A stretch of 32,948 bases of DNA from Martensiomyces pterosporus (GCA_025201845.1 MU603992.1:1-32948); one strand, 5' to 3'. Numbered from the stretch's first letter, positions 1-8,908 are shown. Notes: a model not told the origin generated them from the letters alone. Made by a program: numbers and translations.

Positions 1-265
1 TGTATGCACACCTGGTGTGACCCACTGCCATTGTTCCAAAAGGAGTGCGGTGAGCAATTAATAAAAGCCGGAGCAACAAAGGCCACCAAGCAGCCCACGG
101 GTTCTTTTTGCACTGCTTTTGATTTGTATATACGAAGCAAGGTATTTATAAAAAGGCTATTGTGCATGAGCAAGAACAAGCAACAAGCAGCAAGAAAGCA
201 GCATAAAAATAGCCTGGCAGCTCTGCAAGGCAGGTAGCATGGGGCGGAGAGGGTGGCATTGTGAA

Positions 266-784
266 TCAGTAATACCCGACAATGGCCACCGCAACAAGAG
301 CGCAAACCATGGCCAACGCCTGGGTGTTTGCTCCACTCACATTGGTGACAGCCGACGAGTTCTTAGTGGTACTGGTGGGAGCAGTAGAGGCGGTAGATGG
401 AGCAGGCGTGGTAGTGGGCGATGCTGTGCTTTGTTGCTGGCTGTCGCTCGACGGCGCGGTTTCTGTTGCTGCGGTTGCTGTTTTGGTCGCCATCTCGTGA
501 GCACGCCCCAAGTACCCTGCAGCCCAGCCAGTGACGACGGATGCCGGCAACTCGGTCGTTCCATAGAGCCATGTGGCCTCCGAGTAGGCTGCCTGACCAC
601 CCATGTTTTTGGCATTGTGCAGCTCCATGTTCACCGCATAGAACACGCTGGCCCACATGGACGATACCTGCGATGTGTACCAGGTCACATCGGTGATGGT
701 TGAGGCGCCCCTGATCAAGTCCGTCGAGAGAGCGCTGTCTCCAAACAGGCCAAGCATGAGCACCAGAGTAGCAAGAATGTGCAT
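266..784 (-). CDS. Small secreted Ser/Thr-rich protein, probably GPI-anchored
   Basis: Encodes 172 residues. Residues 1-20 form a signal peptide (hydrophobic core LATLVLMLGLFG, small residues before T21). Residues 30-95 are a compact region with several Trp and Tyr. Residues 101-148 are almost entirely Ser, Thr, Ala and Pro, typical of an O-glycosylated stalk. The protein ends in a hydrophobic tail (about 155-172) without a charged end, the layout of a GPI-anchor signal with a likely attachment site near S149-G151. I infer a cell-surface or wall protein; I do not recognise the folded part and assign no activity. The frame stays open to 1141, but that extension would run through the tRNA gene and begins with no signal peptide, so the ATG at 784 is preferred. 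Confidence 0.72.
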   Translation of the reverse strand: MHILATLVLMLGLFGDSALSTDLIRGASTITDVTWYTSQVSSMWASVFYAVNMELHNAKNMGGQAAYSEATWLYGTTELPASVVTGWAAGYLGRAHEMATKTATAATETAPSSDSQQQSTASPTTTPAPSTASTAPTSTTKNSSAVTNVSGANTQALAMVCALVAVAIVGYY

Positions 785-1100
785 GGTTGAAGTGACACAA
801 TATCTTGAGGACTGTTGTTGTGAAAAATGGAGGGGGAGAAAAATATGTGGAGAAAAGAAAAATGAGTGTCTGCCCATGTCAAACGGCAGCAGCCGATGCA
901 GAAACAAACTACCTGTTTGAAAGTCGCCAGCCACTACAGCAACCGCAGTGCTTGGCACAATGGCCTCTCCATTGTCACCTCCGCATCTACTGCAAAGCAC
1001 AAGACAGCCACCAAAAATAGACGAGACATTTTTGCTGTTCTTCCGAGTGCCAGTGAACCAACTTCTCGACGGCCAGATCAGGTGCTGTGGATCAAGTCTG
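785..1100. other. Intergenic: promoter side of the secreted-protein gene and upstream of tRNA-Gly
   Basis: No gene is supported here. The frame of the secreted-protein gene remains open but lacks a credible start. A-rich and pyrimidine-rich stretches lie near 820-870, next to the probable promoter of the minus-strand gene. Confidence 0.5.
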
Positions 1101-1171
1101 GCGTTGATAGTTAAGAGGTATAATTGATGCCTTCCAAGCATTAGTCCCGGGTTCGATTCCCGGTCAACGCA
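1101..1171 (+). tRNA. tRNA-Gly(UCC): tRNA-Gly, anticodon UCC
   Basis: All four arms fold by hand: acceptor GCGTTGA pairs with TCAACGC (7 bp); D stem GTTA/TAAT with a 7-base loop; anticodon stem GATGC/GCATT around the loop CTTCCAA, giving anticodon TCC; a 4-base variable region; T stem CCGGG/CCCGG around TTCGATT. The discriminator base is A1171. The length of 71 bases is usual for eukaryotic tRNA-Gly. The internal promoter is present: an A box near 1108-1118 and a good B box (GGTTCGATTCC, 1150-1160). There is no intron. The CCA end is not encoded, as expected for a nuclear tRNA. It should read GGA and probably GGG glycine codons. Confidence 0.95.
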
Positions 1172-1172
1172 C

Positions 1173-1176
1173 TTTT
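1173..1176 (+). terminator. RNA polymerase III T-run
   Basis: TTTT starts two bases after the tRNA discriminator, the normal Pol III stop. A back-up run of six T lies at 1184-1189. Confidence 0.8.
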
Positions 1177-1222
1177 GCTTTGATTTTTTGCTGCCAGCAG
1201 TGAACAGCCTCCGACTGCGGCC

Positions 1223-1250
1223 CGGGATGCGGGATATACGCGGGATGCGG
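1223..1250. repeat. Direct repeat CGGGATGCGG x2 upstream of aldo/keto reductase 1
   Basis: Two identical 10-base copies (1223-1232 and 1241-1250) have starts 18 bases apart. They lie about 120-150 bases upstream of the TATA box of the reductase gene, so a paired binding site for a CGG-recognising (Zn2Cys6-type) factor is possible. This is inference only. Confidence 0.4.
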
Positions 1251-1350
1251 TGAACGGTATCACCAGCTTAGTAATTGACTCCTTGTTGTTCCCTTTTATC
1301 TACCCGGGTCTGGGGGTTGGAGAAATGGTTTACCCACATGGCTGGCTGTC

Positions 1351-1378
1351 TACGTCAGCGGGGTTGCGCAGTATAAAA
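1351..1378 (+). promoter_or_regulatory. Core promoter of aldo/keto reductase 1: CRE-like site and TATA box
   Basis: TATAAAA lies at 1372-1378, 88 bases before the ATG. TACGTCA (reverse TGACGTA, a CREB/ATF-type bZIP half-palindrome) lies 15 bases upstream of it at 1351-1357. The TATA call is good; the bZIP site is a motif match only. Confidence 0.6.
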
Positions 1379-1465
1379 GCACGTTGTGGGCTGCCACGGC
1401 CATTCCCAAAAAGCACTACACCTTATCTCTTCCTCACTCCGCGCTAGCTATACCACTTTTCAACA

Positions 1466-2509
1466 ATGGCCACTTCATCAAAGACAGAAATCGAATACGT
1501 CGAGTTTGGCGTCCCTGGCGACAAGGTTCTTGTTCCGCGCATTGGACTTGGGTGCATGGGTCTCACCAGCGCGTATGCGGCTGCAAACGATGAGGAGTCG
1601 GTGCAGGTTATGCGTCATGCCGTCGATATTGGCTGCAGCTTCTGGGACACTGCCGATGTCTACGGCGTGGGCCAGAACGAGCGTCTTCTCTCACAGGTCC
1701 TGAAGGACAGCCGCGACAAGGTGTTCGTGTGCACCAAATTCGGCCACGAGTTTGAGGAGCCAAAGACCGAAGGAGAGCTGTTCCACAAGTATATCAAGGG
1801 ACTCAATGGTAGCCCCGAGTACATCAAGAAAGCCGCCGATGCAAGCCTGAGGAGACTCGGCGTAGACAAGATTGACCTGTACTACCAGCACCGTGTCGAC
1901 CCCAACGTGCCCATTGAGGAAACGGTCGGGGCGATGGCTGAGCTGGTCAAGGAAGGCAAGGTGCGCTACCTGGGGCTCTCTGAGTGCAGCGCCGAGACCC
2001 TCAGACGCGCGTACAAGGTCCACCCGATTGCCGCTGTTCAGTACGAGTACAACGCCTGGTCCCTTGACCTCGAAACCAACGGGCTCCTGGATGCCTGCCG
2101 CGAGCTGGGCGTCACCCTTGTTGCCTATTCTCCACTTGGAAGAGGCTTCCTCTCTGGAACCCTGCGCAAGTTTGAAGACCTCGAGGAGAACGACATCAGA
2201 AGGACCCATCCGCGCTTCCAGCGGGAGAACTTTGACAACAACCTCAAGCTTGTTGATGCCTTTGAGAAGCTGGCAGAAAAGAAGGGATGTACCACGAGCC
2301 AGCTGGCTCTCGCGTGGGTGCTAGCCCAGGACAAGAACCTCATTGTCATTCCAGGCACCAAGCGCATCAAGTACTTGGACTCAAACGTCGCTGCTGGGGA
2401 TGTCAAGCTTAACGAAGACGACCTCAAGGAAATCCGCGCAGTCATTGACAGCACCCCTGTCGTTGGACATAGATACCCAGAGAAACTGGCAAAGTGGCTC
2501 AATAACTAG
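1466..2509 (+). CDS. Aldo/keto reductase 1 (YakC / pyridoxal-reductase-like AKR)
   Basis: Encodes 347 residues, full length for a single-domain (alpha/beta)8-barrel AKR that reduces aldehydes or ketones with NADPH in the cytosol. The opening GLGCMGL (28-33) is the AKR N-terminal signature. The catalytic tetrad is visible as D61 and Y66 (in DTADVYG), K91 (in CTKFG) and H142 (in YYQHRVDP). YSPLGRGFLSG (221-231) and IPGTKR (295-300) form the cofactor-binding side. The family pattern fits AKR13/AKR8-like enzymes (YakC, Plr1), but the substrate cannot be read from sequence. The ATG has a good context (CAACAATGG) and there are no introns. A close paralogue lies at 10317. Residues about 137-191 are identical in the two, far above the flanks. 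Confidence 0.93.
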   Translation: MATSSKTEIEYVEFGVPGDKVLVPRIGLGCMGLTSAYAAANDEESVQVMRHAVDIGCSFWDTADVYGVGQNERLLSQVLKDSRDKVFVCTKFGHEFEEPKTEGELFHKYIKGLNGSPEYIKKAADASLRRLGVDKIDLYYQHRVDPNVPIEETVGAMAELVKEGKVRYLGLSECSAETLRRAYKVHPIAAVQYEYNAWSLDLETNGLLDACRELGVTLVAYSPLGRGFLSGTLRKFEDLEENDIRRTHPRFQRENFDNNLKLVDAFEKLAEKKGCTTSQLALAWVLAQDKNLIVIPGTKRIKYLDSNVAAGDVKLNEDDLKEIRAVIDSTPVVGHRYPEKLAKWLNN

Positions 2510-2558
2510 CCTGATCGTCGTCATATTGGTGATTGGTGCTGCTATGCAATAAGTAGCC

Positions 2559-2564
2559 AATAAA
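2559..2564 (+). terminator. Poly(A) signal AATAAA of aldo/keto reductase 1
   Basis: Canonical AATAAA 50 bases after the stop codon, followed by another A/T-rich stretch. Confidence 0.6.
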
Positions 2565-3495
2565 TAATAGAATCAGATGGCCTGGTAGATGTTAGCGTGC
2601 CTTTCAAAGGGGACAGAAGCAGCTGAATGCCGACTCAAGTGGGTTGAAAATTGCGGCTATAGCTGCACTTGATAGCTACCACCGCTAGGAGCCTTGGTTT
2701 ATTGTGGAAGCCGTCCTGTTGAGGTGTGGTAGATCTGCCTGCTTTGCAAGAGGTGCGTGCCGTGCCCTTTCACACAAATCCAGCGTCATTTTGCAGATAC
2801 TTATCGGTGCTGTGTACTCCGGGGCAAAACGAGCACACAACCATGAATTATTCCAGAAAATGAAGCTCTTGCGACCGCAGGATTCCGTGCCACAGCATTC
2901 ACTGCTGTGAGGACATTATCGGAGCTGCCGCTATTCTCGTGCCCACATGTGCGAATGGGCGGAACGACGTTCCAAGGCCACCGCCTTCCAAAAGGGTTAC
3001 AAAAAGCAAAGAGGCTCAGCAGAGCATGACAGCATTTGGCACTGAAGCTGGGACATGTTCTGGATGCAATGCTGCTGCACAGATTGGCTGCTTGTCCCTA
3101 ACAATGTAGGTCTCCATGGAAGCCCCTCTCTGCTATGCCAGGTGTTTGCACGTTTGTTGCTGTACACATATGTCCTCATTCGGGCTACAGAGGCACCTCA
3201 ACAAAGGGGTGTCCCCGTGCAACTCTGAGGCAGCAGATGAACACGCCTCAATTCCTAATCCAGGCTAAGCGCTTGAGCAGGCTGTCTGTGTGAGACGGCT
3301 TTTCTTCGAGCATAGACGCTTGGGTTCTGGTGATATTTAATCTCCTCCACACCCAGGTAGTGTCCAACCACTGCAATCTCAACACCTTTTGCATACACCT
3401 AGTGTTTAACAATATACTCTGCTCGCAGCATCGCACACCACATTGTCCGCTCTTTGGCACGCCTGCTTCCTAAAGTTGTCGCACCTTCCCTAGCA
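2565..3495. other. Intergenic, about 0.93 kb, no gene seen
   Basis: Only short open frames without recognisable protein character or support for a start. The last 160 bases are probably the promoter and leader of P450 1. TATTTAA at 3334-3340 is a weak TATA candidate. Confidence 0.5.
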
Positions 3496-5046
3496 ATGTT
3501 CATCGAAGTGTTGCTTGAGAGCTACAAGCTCACCTACTGGCATGTGCTGGGCACAGCCACAGCCCTCTATGCTTCCGCTGCAGTTGTCTACGGATTGCTG
3601 CTCTCGCCGCTTCGAAACATCCCTGGACGCTTCATCACCAAGCTGTCGGTTGCCTACTTCAAATACCTGCTGTTTACTGGACATGCTGCAGACTCTTACG
3701 AAGAAGACTACTACAAATATGGCGACATCTACACACTTGCTCCTGACGTTGTGGTCCTCTGCAATCCATCCGACTGCAAACAGGTCCTGAATTCTTATGG
3801 CTTCCCAAAGTCTGACAGCTACAAGGCCTTTGAGATTTTTGGCGAGTCCATCTTCACAACCAGCTCGGCAAGGGTCAACCGCATACGGAGAAGGCTCATA
3901 GGGCCGACATTCACACACAGCAACTTGGCCAAAATGGAACCTACCATCTCGGAGTGCGGAATCCTGTCTATCAAGAAGAAGTGGGATGAGGCAATCCAGT
4001 CTTCAGCTACAGGCACGTCGGCAACAGTTGACTATGGGCGCCACCTCTACCTGGCGTCGTTCGAGGTTATCAGTACACTGTCATGTGGCCAAAGATCGTA
4101 TCTTCTTGAAAAGGGAGAGACGGACTTGCTCCGTTGGCACGAGGGCTACATCATGTTTGGACTCGCCCGCTTTGCCACATCCTTCGCCTCAAGGTTTCCA
4201 CTCGGTCTTTTGGTGAAACCGCTTTCGCAGGCTGCACAAAAGCTTGGGGTGTTCATTGGCGCTGCTGCAGAAAGACGCCGCGAGCTGCTACGGACTGATC
4301 GAATTGAAAAGCCGAACGACATCTTGCAGGCGCAAATCGACGCTGTGGATCCTCTGACAAAGACAAAGCTGTCAGAGTCGGAGATAATCGCAGAGAACAT
4401 CGATATCATGCTGGCAGGAACCGACACAACATCGCTGACTATGACTTGGACGCTGCACTACATGATGCTCTATCCCGATGTCTACAAACGCGCAGTCCAC
4501 GAGGTCAGAGGTGCCTTTCCACATGGGCATTTGATTGAGTATGCTGAAGGGAAGGAGAAGCTGCCGTATCTCGAGGCGTGCATCTACGAGGCCTTGCGTA
4601 CCCGTGGTGCCACTGCTGTTGCATTGCTACGTGATGTTCCCAAGGGTGGGGCGACGTTCCAGGGCCATTTCATCCCTGAGGGAACCCAAGTAGGAGTCAA
4701 CCTTACGGCCATGAACAACCACAAGGATCTGTGGGATAACCCACGCAGGTTCATCCCTGAGCGCTTTATCAACAACGAAGCAGCCAGGCAGAACATGGTG
4801 ACATTCAGTGTTGGAGTTAGGGTGTGCCCAGGACGCAGCCTTGCATGGGTTGAAATGATCATTGTGCTGGCCAACCTACTCAAGGACTACGACATGGAGC
4901 TGCCCAAGGACTCGCTGTTTGGCCCAGACAACCTTGATGCCCACGGAAACCCCATCACAATGCCCCGCAAGCAAACACTTATTGTTGCACCCAGGTACCC
5001 TCAACGGGACTGCCGGCTAGTAATTGCAAAGGCGCCTGCGTACTAG
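3496..5046 (+). CDS. Cytochrome P450 1, microsomal class II
   Basis: Encodes 516 residues. An N-terminal membrane anchor (about 15-36) is followed by the Pro-rich hinge NIPG. The I-helix oxygen-binding motif AGTDTT is at 307-312, the K-helix ExxR (EALR) at 365-368, PERF at 421-424, and the heme loop FSVGVRVCPG carries the thiolate ligand C444. All core motifs are intact, so a functional ER mono-oxygenase needing a CPR partner is expected. The substrate is unknown. The open frame starts at TTG 3454, but the first ATG is 3496 (context AGCAATG) and it aligns with the start of the second P450. The two P450s look clearly related by eye (shared AGTDTTS, HFIPEG, CPGR, MPRK and the segment beginning MEP) and both lack introns. 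Confidence 0.93.
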   Translation: MFIEVLLESYKLTYWHVLGTATALYASAAVVYGLLLSPLRNIPGRFITKLSVAYFKYLLFTGHAADSYEEDYYKYGDIYTLAPDVVVLCNPSDCKQVLNSYGFPKSDSYKAFEIFGESIFTTSSARVNRIRRRLIGPTFTHSNLAKMEPTISECGILSIKKKWDEAIQSSATGTSATVDYGRHLYLASFEVISTLSCGQRSYLLEKGETDLLRWHEGYIMFGLARFATSFASRFPLGLLVKPLSQAAQKLGVFIGAAAERRRELLRTDRIEKPNDILQAQIDAVDPLTKTKLSESEIIAENIDIMLAGTDTTSLTMTWTLHYMMLYPDVYKRAVHEVRGAFPHGHLIEYAEGKEKLPYLEACIYEALRTRGATAVALLRDVPKGGATFQGHFIPEGTQVGVNLTAMNNHKDLWDNPRRFIPERFINNEAARQNMVTFSVGVRVCPGRSLAWVEMIIVLANLLKDYDMELPKDSLFGPDNLDAHGNPITMPRKQTLIVAPRYPQRDCRLVIAKAPAY

Positions 5047-5502
5047 CACTTTCGCTTTTCTCCCTTGCAACCCCACAGTGACACCGAGTTAAGCTGTTTC
5101 GTTCGAGTATGGTGGTAAAAACTGCACTCGCTTTTTCAGCACATTTCCGCACGCAACACCACGCCGCACTTGGCGGGTGGCGTTTATGGCTGGAAATGGA
5201 GAATAGATCCAGCATTTGTGCTGCCATTGTAGCTGGCGAGAATGAGTCAGCAAACAAAAGCTCAACAGCCAGTTCACGCGACTCAGCCTCTTTTCGCGCA
5301 TGTACATTCAGTGAGGGGTTGTCTGGGAATGTTTTTCTAAAGTGGTGAGCGCCTTTGCTGTCCACAAGTGATAGCGGGCATTCAATGGCGGGCTGTCTTT
5401 TCACACGTGAAACTCCTCTGCTGAGTGCCGCCCTCTTCTGTCCTGTTAAATAGCCCAAGTGCTGAGCAGGGTGGCAGGCGAGCCTCCTTGCACACGAGGT
5501 TT
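5047..5502. other. Intergenic between P450 1 and the methyltransferase
   Basis: No supported gene. The frame of the methyltransferase is open from GTG 5425, without an ATG before 5503. TTAAATA at 5446-5452 is a possible TATA element about 55 bases before that ATG. Confidence 0.45.
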
Positions 5503-6486
5503 ATGCCACTTTTCACCACTTCTGCGGCAGCAAGCTTTCTACCTGATATTTTGTCTACGCAGGCTACTTGTCATTACATGGAAAACAGCCAGCCAATCTT
5601 GGAGACGGGGACGTCAACTGGTTCTGTCCGTGGACAGTCGACAACTGTGACGCGGAGGCAGGTACACCAGACACCATCCGAAGCAGAACCGCATGCTACC
5701 AACAACGCTGACCCCGAGTGCAGCTCGGCGCCAGCGGAATCCAAGGGCGAGATAATGAGCGATGCCTACTCAACCATCGCGGAGGAGTACGACCGACTCA
5801 TCAGAATCGCAACGTTTGGCAACCCATGGAGGAAGACAATATTTGTCAACAAGATGGCGCCCCTGCCCGGCGAAAGGCTGCTCGACGTTGCTGGCGGCAC
5901 TTGCGACATTGCTCAGCGCTACCTTGCATACCAGGACACAGTCAACCACGATAGCACCTCAACTGTCCATGTGGTGGACTTCAACCCTGCTATGCTTGCC
6001 GTGGGCAAGCGCCACCTGGCCGACACTCAGTGGATACGCGATGGCCGCGTTACCTTTGCCCAGGGCGATGCCGAGAACCTTGTTGACATTCCAGACAACT
6101 CATATGACGTCTACAGTATCTCCATGGGGATGCACAACCTGGCCAACAGAGAAAAGGCACTTGCCGAGGCGTACCGCGTGTTGAAGCCTGGTGGCCGGTT
6201 TGCCTGCTTGGAGGCTGGTTACATTGAGTCGCCCATTCTGCGCACTGCTGTTGGCTGGTACTGGAGCTACATTGTGCCCATGATGGGAAGAGTGCTGACA
6301 AGCAACTACTCGTCGTTCATGGATATGATGCAAAGCGCCAGGGACTTTCCACGCCAGCACGAGTTTGTCGAGACCATTCGCAGTGCTGGCTTTCACCTTC
6401 CCGGCAAAGGGTACGAGGCTATCCATGGCGGCGTGCTGGTTGCATACTTTGGGGTAAAGCCAGAGGACCCACCGCAGAGCCAGTAA
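5503..6486 (+). CDS. COQ5/UbiE-like class I methyltransferase
   Basis: Encodes 327 residues from the first ATG (302 if the in-frame ATG at 5578 is used). SAM-binding motif I is LLDVAGGTCDIA at 126-137, the acidic ribose-binding residue is D159 (VVDFN), followed by GDAENLVDIPDNSYDVY (188-204) and RVLKPGG (225-231). The end (YEAIHGGVLVAYFGVKP) matches the closing strand of the ubiquinone-ring C-methyltransferase family. Known family role: C-methylation of the benzoquinone ring in mitochondria. Oddities: motif I has Cys where UbiE/COQ5 usually has a third Gly (GGTGD); the family's RN in the 'FGIRN' region is replaced by MGMHN; the first 80 residues are low-complexity and lack a clear arginine-rich mitochondrial presequence. 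It may be COQ5 itself or a diverged paralogue with another acceptor. Confidence 0.8.
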   Translation: MPLFTTSAAASFLPDILSTQATCHYMENSQPILETGTSTGSVRGQSTTVTRRQVHQTPSEAEPHATNNADPECSSAPAESKGEIMSDAYSTIAEEYDRLIRIATFGNPWRKTIFVNKMAPLPGERLLDVAGGTCDIAQRYLAYQDTVNHDSTSTVHVVDFNPAMLAVGKRHLADTQWIRDGRVTFAQGDAENLVDIPDNSYDVYSISMGMHNLANREKALAEAYRVLKPGGRFACLEAGYIESPILRTAVGWYWSYIVPMMGRVLTSNYSSFMDMMQSARDFPRQHEFVETIRSAGFHLPGKGYEAIHGGVLVAYFGVKPEDPPQSQ

Positions 6487-7549
6487 ACCTCTGTCCCGTC
6501 CATGTGAAGGACAAACTATTTTATAGCGAATCCATTTTCTTAGCCCATTCATAGGATTCACAGCATTCTGCATCGCAGCAACAAGCAGCAGCTGAAGCAG
6601 AGCTCAGCAGGTATGAAGTCGCTGCATGGAAGTGGAGGGCAGGGCACCTGTTTTCATTGTGCAAGATGTGCAATGTCTGCCACATGTGCACGACGAGAGA
6701 CAGCAGGTCAACTGCAAGACTAAACCCCTCGACAAAGATGAGGAGGGTGCCATATAACAATGCTCAGTGTGACTGGCCAGCATGCGGCCGCCACCACTTT
6801 GCACCACCTTTGCATCTGGAGATGCAGTGTATGTTGTCACACACTCCTTTGCATCTGGAGGCGTTCCCACAAGCCATGCTCTCCATTGCCTATTTGTTTC
6901 TCCTCCACAGCCACCCAACACTTCAGGGCGGGATATGTGCTGGAGTCTGCCTGCTGTCAGCGCTTTTGTTTCTTGGCAGCATGCTCAGGTGTTTGCCATT
7001 CAAATGCATCACGCATTGCTCTTCTAAATATGCGCATGCTGCCTTAAAATGTCATTTACAAGAGGCTTGCTCAGACGTCGAGTTTTAACAGCGATCAGCA
7101 CATCACATTGCTCCTCTGGCTAGGATACGGTTTGCAGCTAAAGATCCAAAATGAGGCTGATGACAAGGAAAAAAGCGACTCTGCTGAATTCCTTACTCAT
7201 CGGTTTACTGTGCACCATAAATGCATCGAGGCATCTTTTTCCATCCTTGCCAGGGGCGTTCGTGTGGGTGCTCTTCTACACTTGTCCCCCGTGCTGTTTT
7301 TTCCAGAAACAATTGAGTTTACTGCGTTCTTTTGTTGCCTGCTTTGGAAATGGTGGGTTTGTCCTGCCGATATTGGAGATCTCTGCGACATCGGGCTCGC
7401 ATGGAGAAAAGGCATAGAGGCGCAGTGTGTCGTGCATCTTGGGCTCCACGACATACTCCACTAGTGCCTGAGACTGAAAGCTGGCATGCTTTCAGAATAG
7501 CCTTTTTTAAGGTCGAACTGCTGAGTCTCAGGTCAGATGTTCTACATCA
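6487..7549. other. Intergenic, about 1.06 kb, no gene seen
   Basis: Open frames up to 143 codons exist, but their composition is not protein-like (rich in Cys, His and short hydrophobic runs) and they overlap in several frames. Small structures: CCTTTGCATCTGGAG occurs at 6807-6821 and 6846-6860, and TGCATC/GATGCA form a 6-bp inverted repeat at 6811-6826. Confidence 0.5.
7474..7495. repeat. Short perfect hairpin (8-bp stem)
   Basis: CTGAAAGC (7474-7481) and GCTTTCAG (7488-7495) are perfect reverse complements with a 6-base loop. It lies 55 bases left of the long inverted repeat. Its function is unknown. Confidence 0.6.
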
Positions 7550-7902
7550 TTCAGAATATAAGTCCTGAACCGTCTTGGAAGACTAACTTTTTTTTGACGA
7601 TACGTGAAGTCCAAATTCGTGTGGTAGCAGGCAAAGGAGCGCATCTTGCGCCAGTCCGGAGACCAGCATTCACGTCGCACGCATCTCCGTCAGCTATGCT
7701 CGTTGCAGCAGCCAACCAGCGAGCCCGTCGTAAGCTTTGCCAGGCGCTTCCATACGCTAGCCATGAAAGCTGGCTACACCGACGACAATGGATTCGCAAT
7801 TGACCATCTCCTTAACCTGCTACCACACGAATTTGGACTTCACGTATCGTCAAAAAAAAAAAACGTTAGTCTTCCAAGACGGTTCAGGACTTATATTCTG
7901 AA
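7550..7902. repeat. Long inverted repeat (82/87-bp arms, 184-base centre)
   Basis: The left arm 7550-7631 is the reverse complement of the right arm 7816-7902. By eye the only difference is 5 bases at a homopolymer: 8 T in the left arm against 12 A plus one extra base in the right. The arms start TTCAGAATATAAG and end TTATATTCTGAA. The central 184 bases are unique and carry a retrotransposon-gag-like reading frame that runs into the right arm. No clean target-site duplication is visible. A transcript across this would form a long hairpin. Possible origins are a MITE-like terminal-inverted-repeat element, a fold-back duplication of a retroelement fragment, or a sequencing or assembly fold-back. 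Confidence 0.9.
7682..7852 (+). pseudogene. Retrotransposon gag (capsid) remnant
   Basis: This frame reads about 57 residues with the pattern of LTR-retrotransposon gag proteins: a short LxxLxQ start, then SFARRFHTLAMKAGYTDDNG, followed by a hydrophobic LLNLLP. This resembles the capsid helix pattern 'Y...F..LA..AG..D......F...L'. There is no ATG, no protease or reverse transcriptase, and the frame runs into a poly-A run at 7852-7863, so it is a relic. It lies inside the inverted repeat and overlaps its right arm. The assignment rests on motif resemblance only. Confidence 0.55.
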
Positions 7903-8245
7903 AATGAAAGAAAAGAAAAGGCAAGAAGATACTCGAATGAACTAACCGTAAACATGATTTAAGTAGCGTATGTTGCACGTGATGGCTGTGGGCAGCCAAC
8001 GTACAACACAGTGAAATAGAATAATGAAGAGCACCTGCGCTTTTTTGATCGGGCTCTCAATTGTCAAGGGCAAATGTCCTTTTGTTATCCGTGCCAGCGA
8101 AGCGAGGGGTATAGCGAATATATTGAAAATAATAAGCAATTTGGATGTTTGCTTTGCTAAGGAACATCCAAGGGAAAAGCAAGCTCAGGGAAGTATTTAT
8201 GTACGCCTCTGCTCAGGCCATGCAGCCAAACCTGCCAACAGGAGA

Positions 8246-8908
8246 GGAAACCCTCAGATACCACCATTGCGCGGCAGTCTTGCTGTTTGGGGCCTGACAG
8301 TTGACGACATTGGCGTTGCATCATTCCATGGAACATCAACAGTGGCCAACGACAAGAACGAGTCCGAGGTCCTCAATCACTAGATGGAGCACCTTGGCCG
8401 CACACCTGGGCTTGCTGTGCCTGCGGTATGCCAGAAATGGCTCACTGCACACCCAAAGGGCCCCGCCGCTGCGTGGATGCTCAACGGCGTGCTGCAGTCA
8501 CTCAGAACAGGCATCATTCCAGGCAACCGCAATGCCGACAACATCGCCGCTGAGCTGGAACAGTTTGAGTACATTATGTACCCATCCCGTTCTCTCCACA
8601 CGCCTGGAATCAAGGCAGGACTAATGAAGTCGTTTGGCTTTGGCCAAGTTGGCGGCGAACTGCTGGTTGTTCACCCAGACTACTTGCTTGCTGCCCTGAC
8701 TCGCGAGCAGCTGGACGAGTACAGGGAGAAGCTGGTGCAGCGCGAGGCAGTGTCATACCGCTACTGGCAGGACGCCTTGGTTGGGAACCATCCTTTTGTC
8801 CAGGTCAAAGCAGAACCGCCCTATGCCCCCGAGCAAGAGCAGCAGGTATACCTCAATCCTTCCGCAAGAGCCAAGTACGACTCGGTGGCTGGACAGTACA
8901 GATTCTAA
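8246..8908 (+). pseudogene. FAS2: Broken C-terminal fragment of fatty acid synthase alpha chain (ketoacyl synthase part)
   Basis: The frame from about 8252 reads [19 protein letters not shown] then FHGTST...[10 protein letters not shown], a strong match to the beta-ketoacyl-synthase domain of fungal FAS alpha. It is stopped by TAG at 8381-8383 where family members have Gln (CAG to TAG, one base). After the stop the same frame continues 174 codons to TAA with unmistakable FAS alpha sequence (PGNRNADNIAAELEQFEYI, GFGQVGGELLVVHPDYL, a VQVK...PPY end). Upstream of 8246 I see no further FAS sequence, so the active-site Cys and all earlier domains (about 1,600 residues) are missing. An ATG follows the stop directly (8384), so a 174-residue protein could be made, but it would lack the catalytic Cys and the HGTST histidine. 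I read it as a relic of a duplicated FAS2. Confidence 0.85.

Noticed and set aside
785..1141. N-terminal extension of the secreted protein to 291 residues
   Set aside because: It would overlap the tRNA gene, lacks protein character and would bury the clear signal peptide that starts at the ATG of 784.
3454..3495. Earlier starts (TTG/GTG) for P450 1, the methyltransferase, both small heat-shock proteins, receptor A, the DMT protein and F-box-like protein 3
   Set aside because: These are non-ATG starts in a eukaryotic genome. In each case a downstream ATG with good context or paralogue support exists.
7100..7470. Open frame of 118 codons left of the inverted repeat
   Set aside because: It overlaps several other frames of similar length on both strands and has no recognisable domain or promoter.
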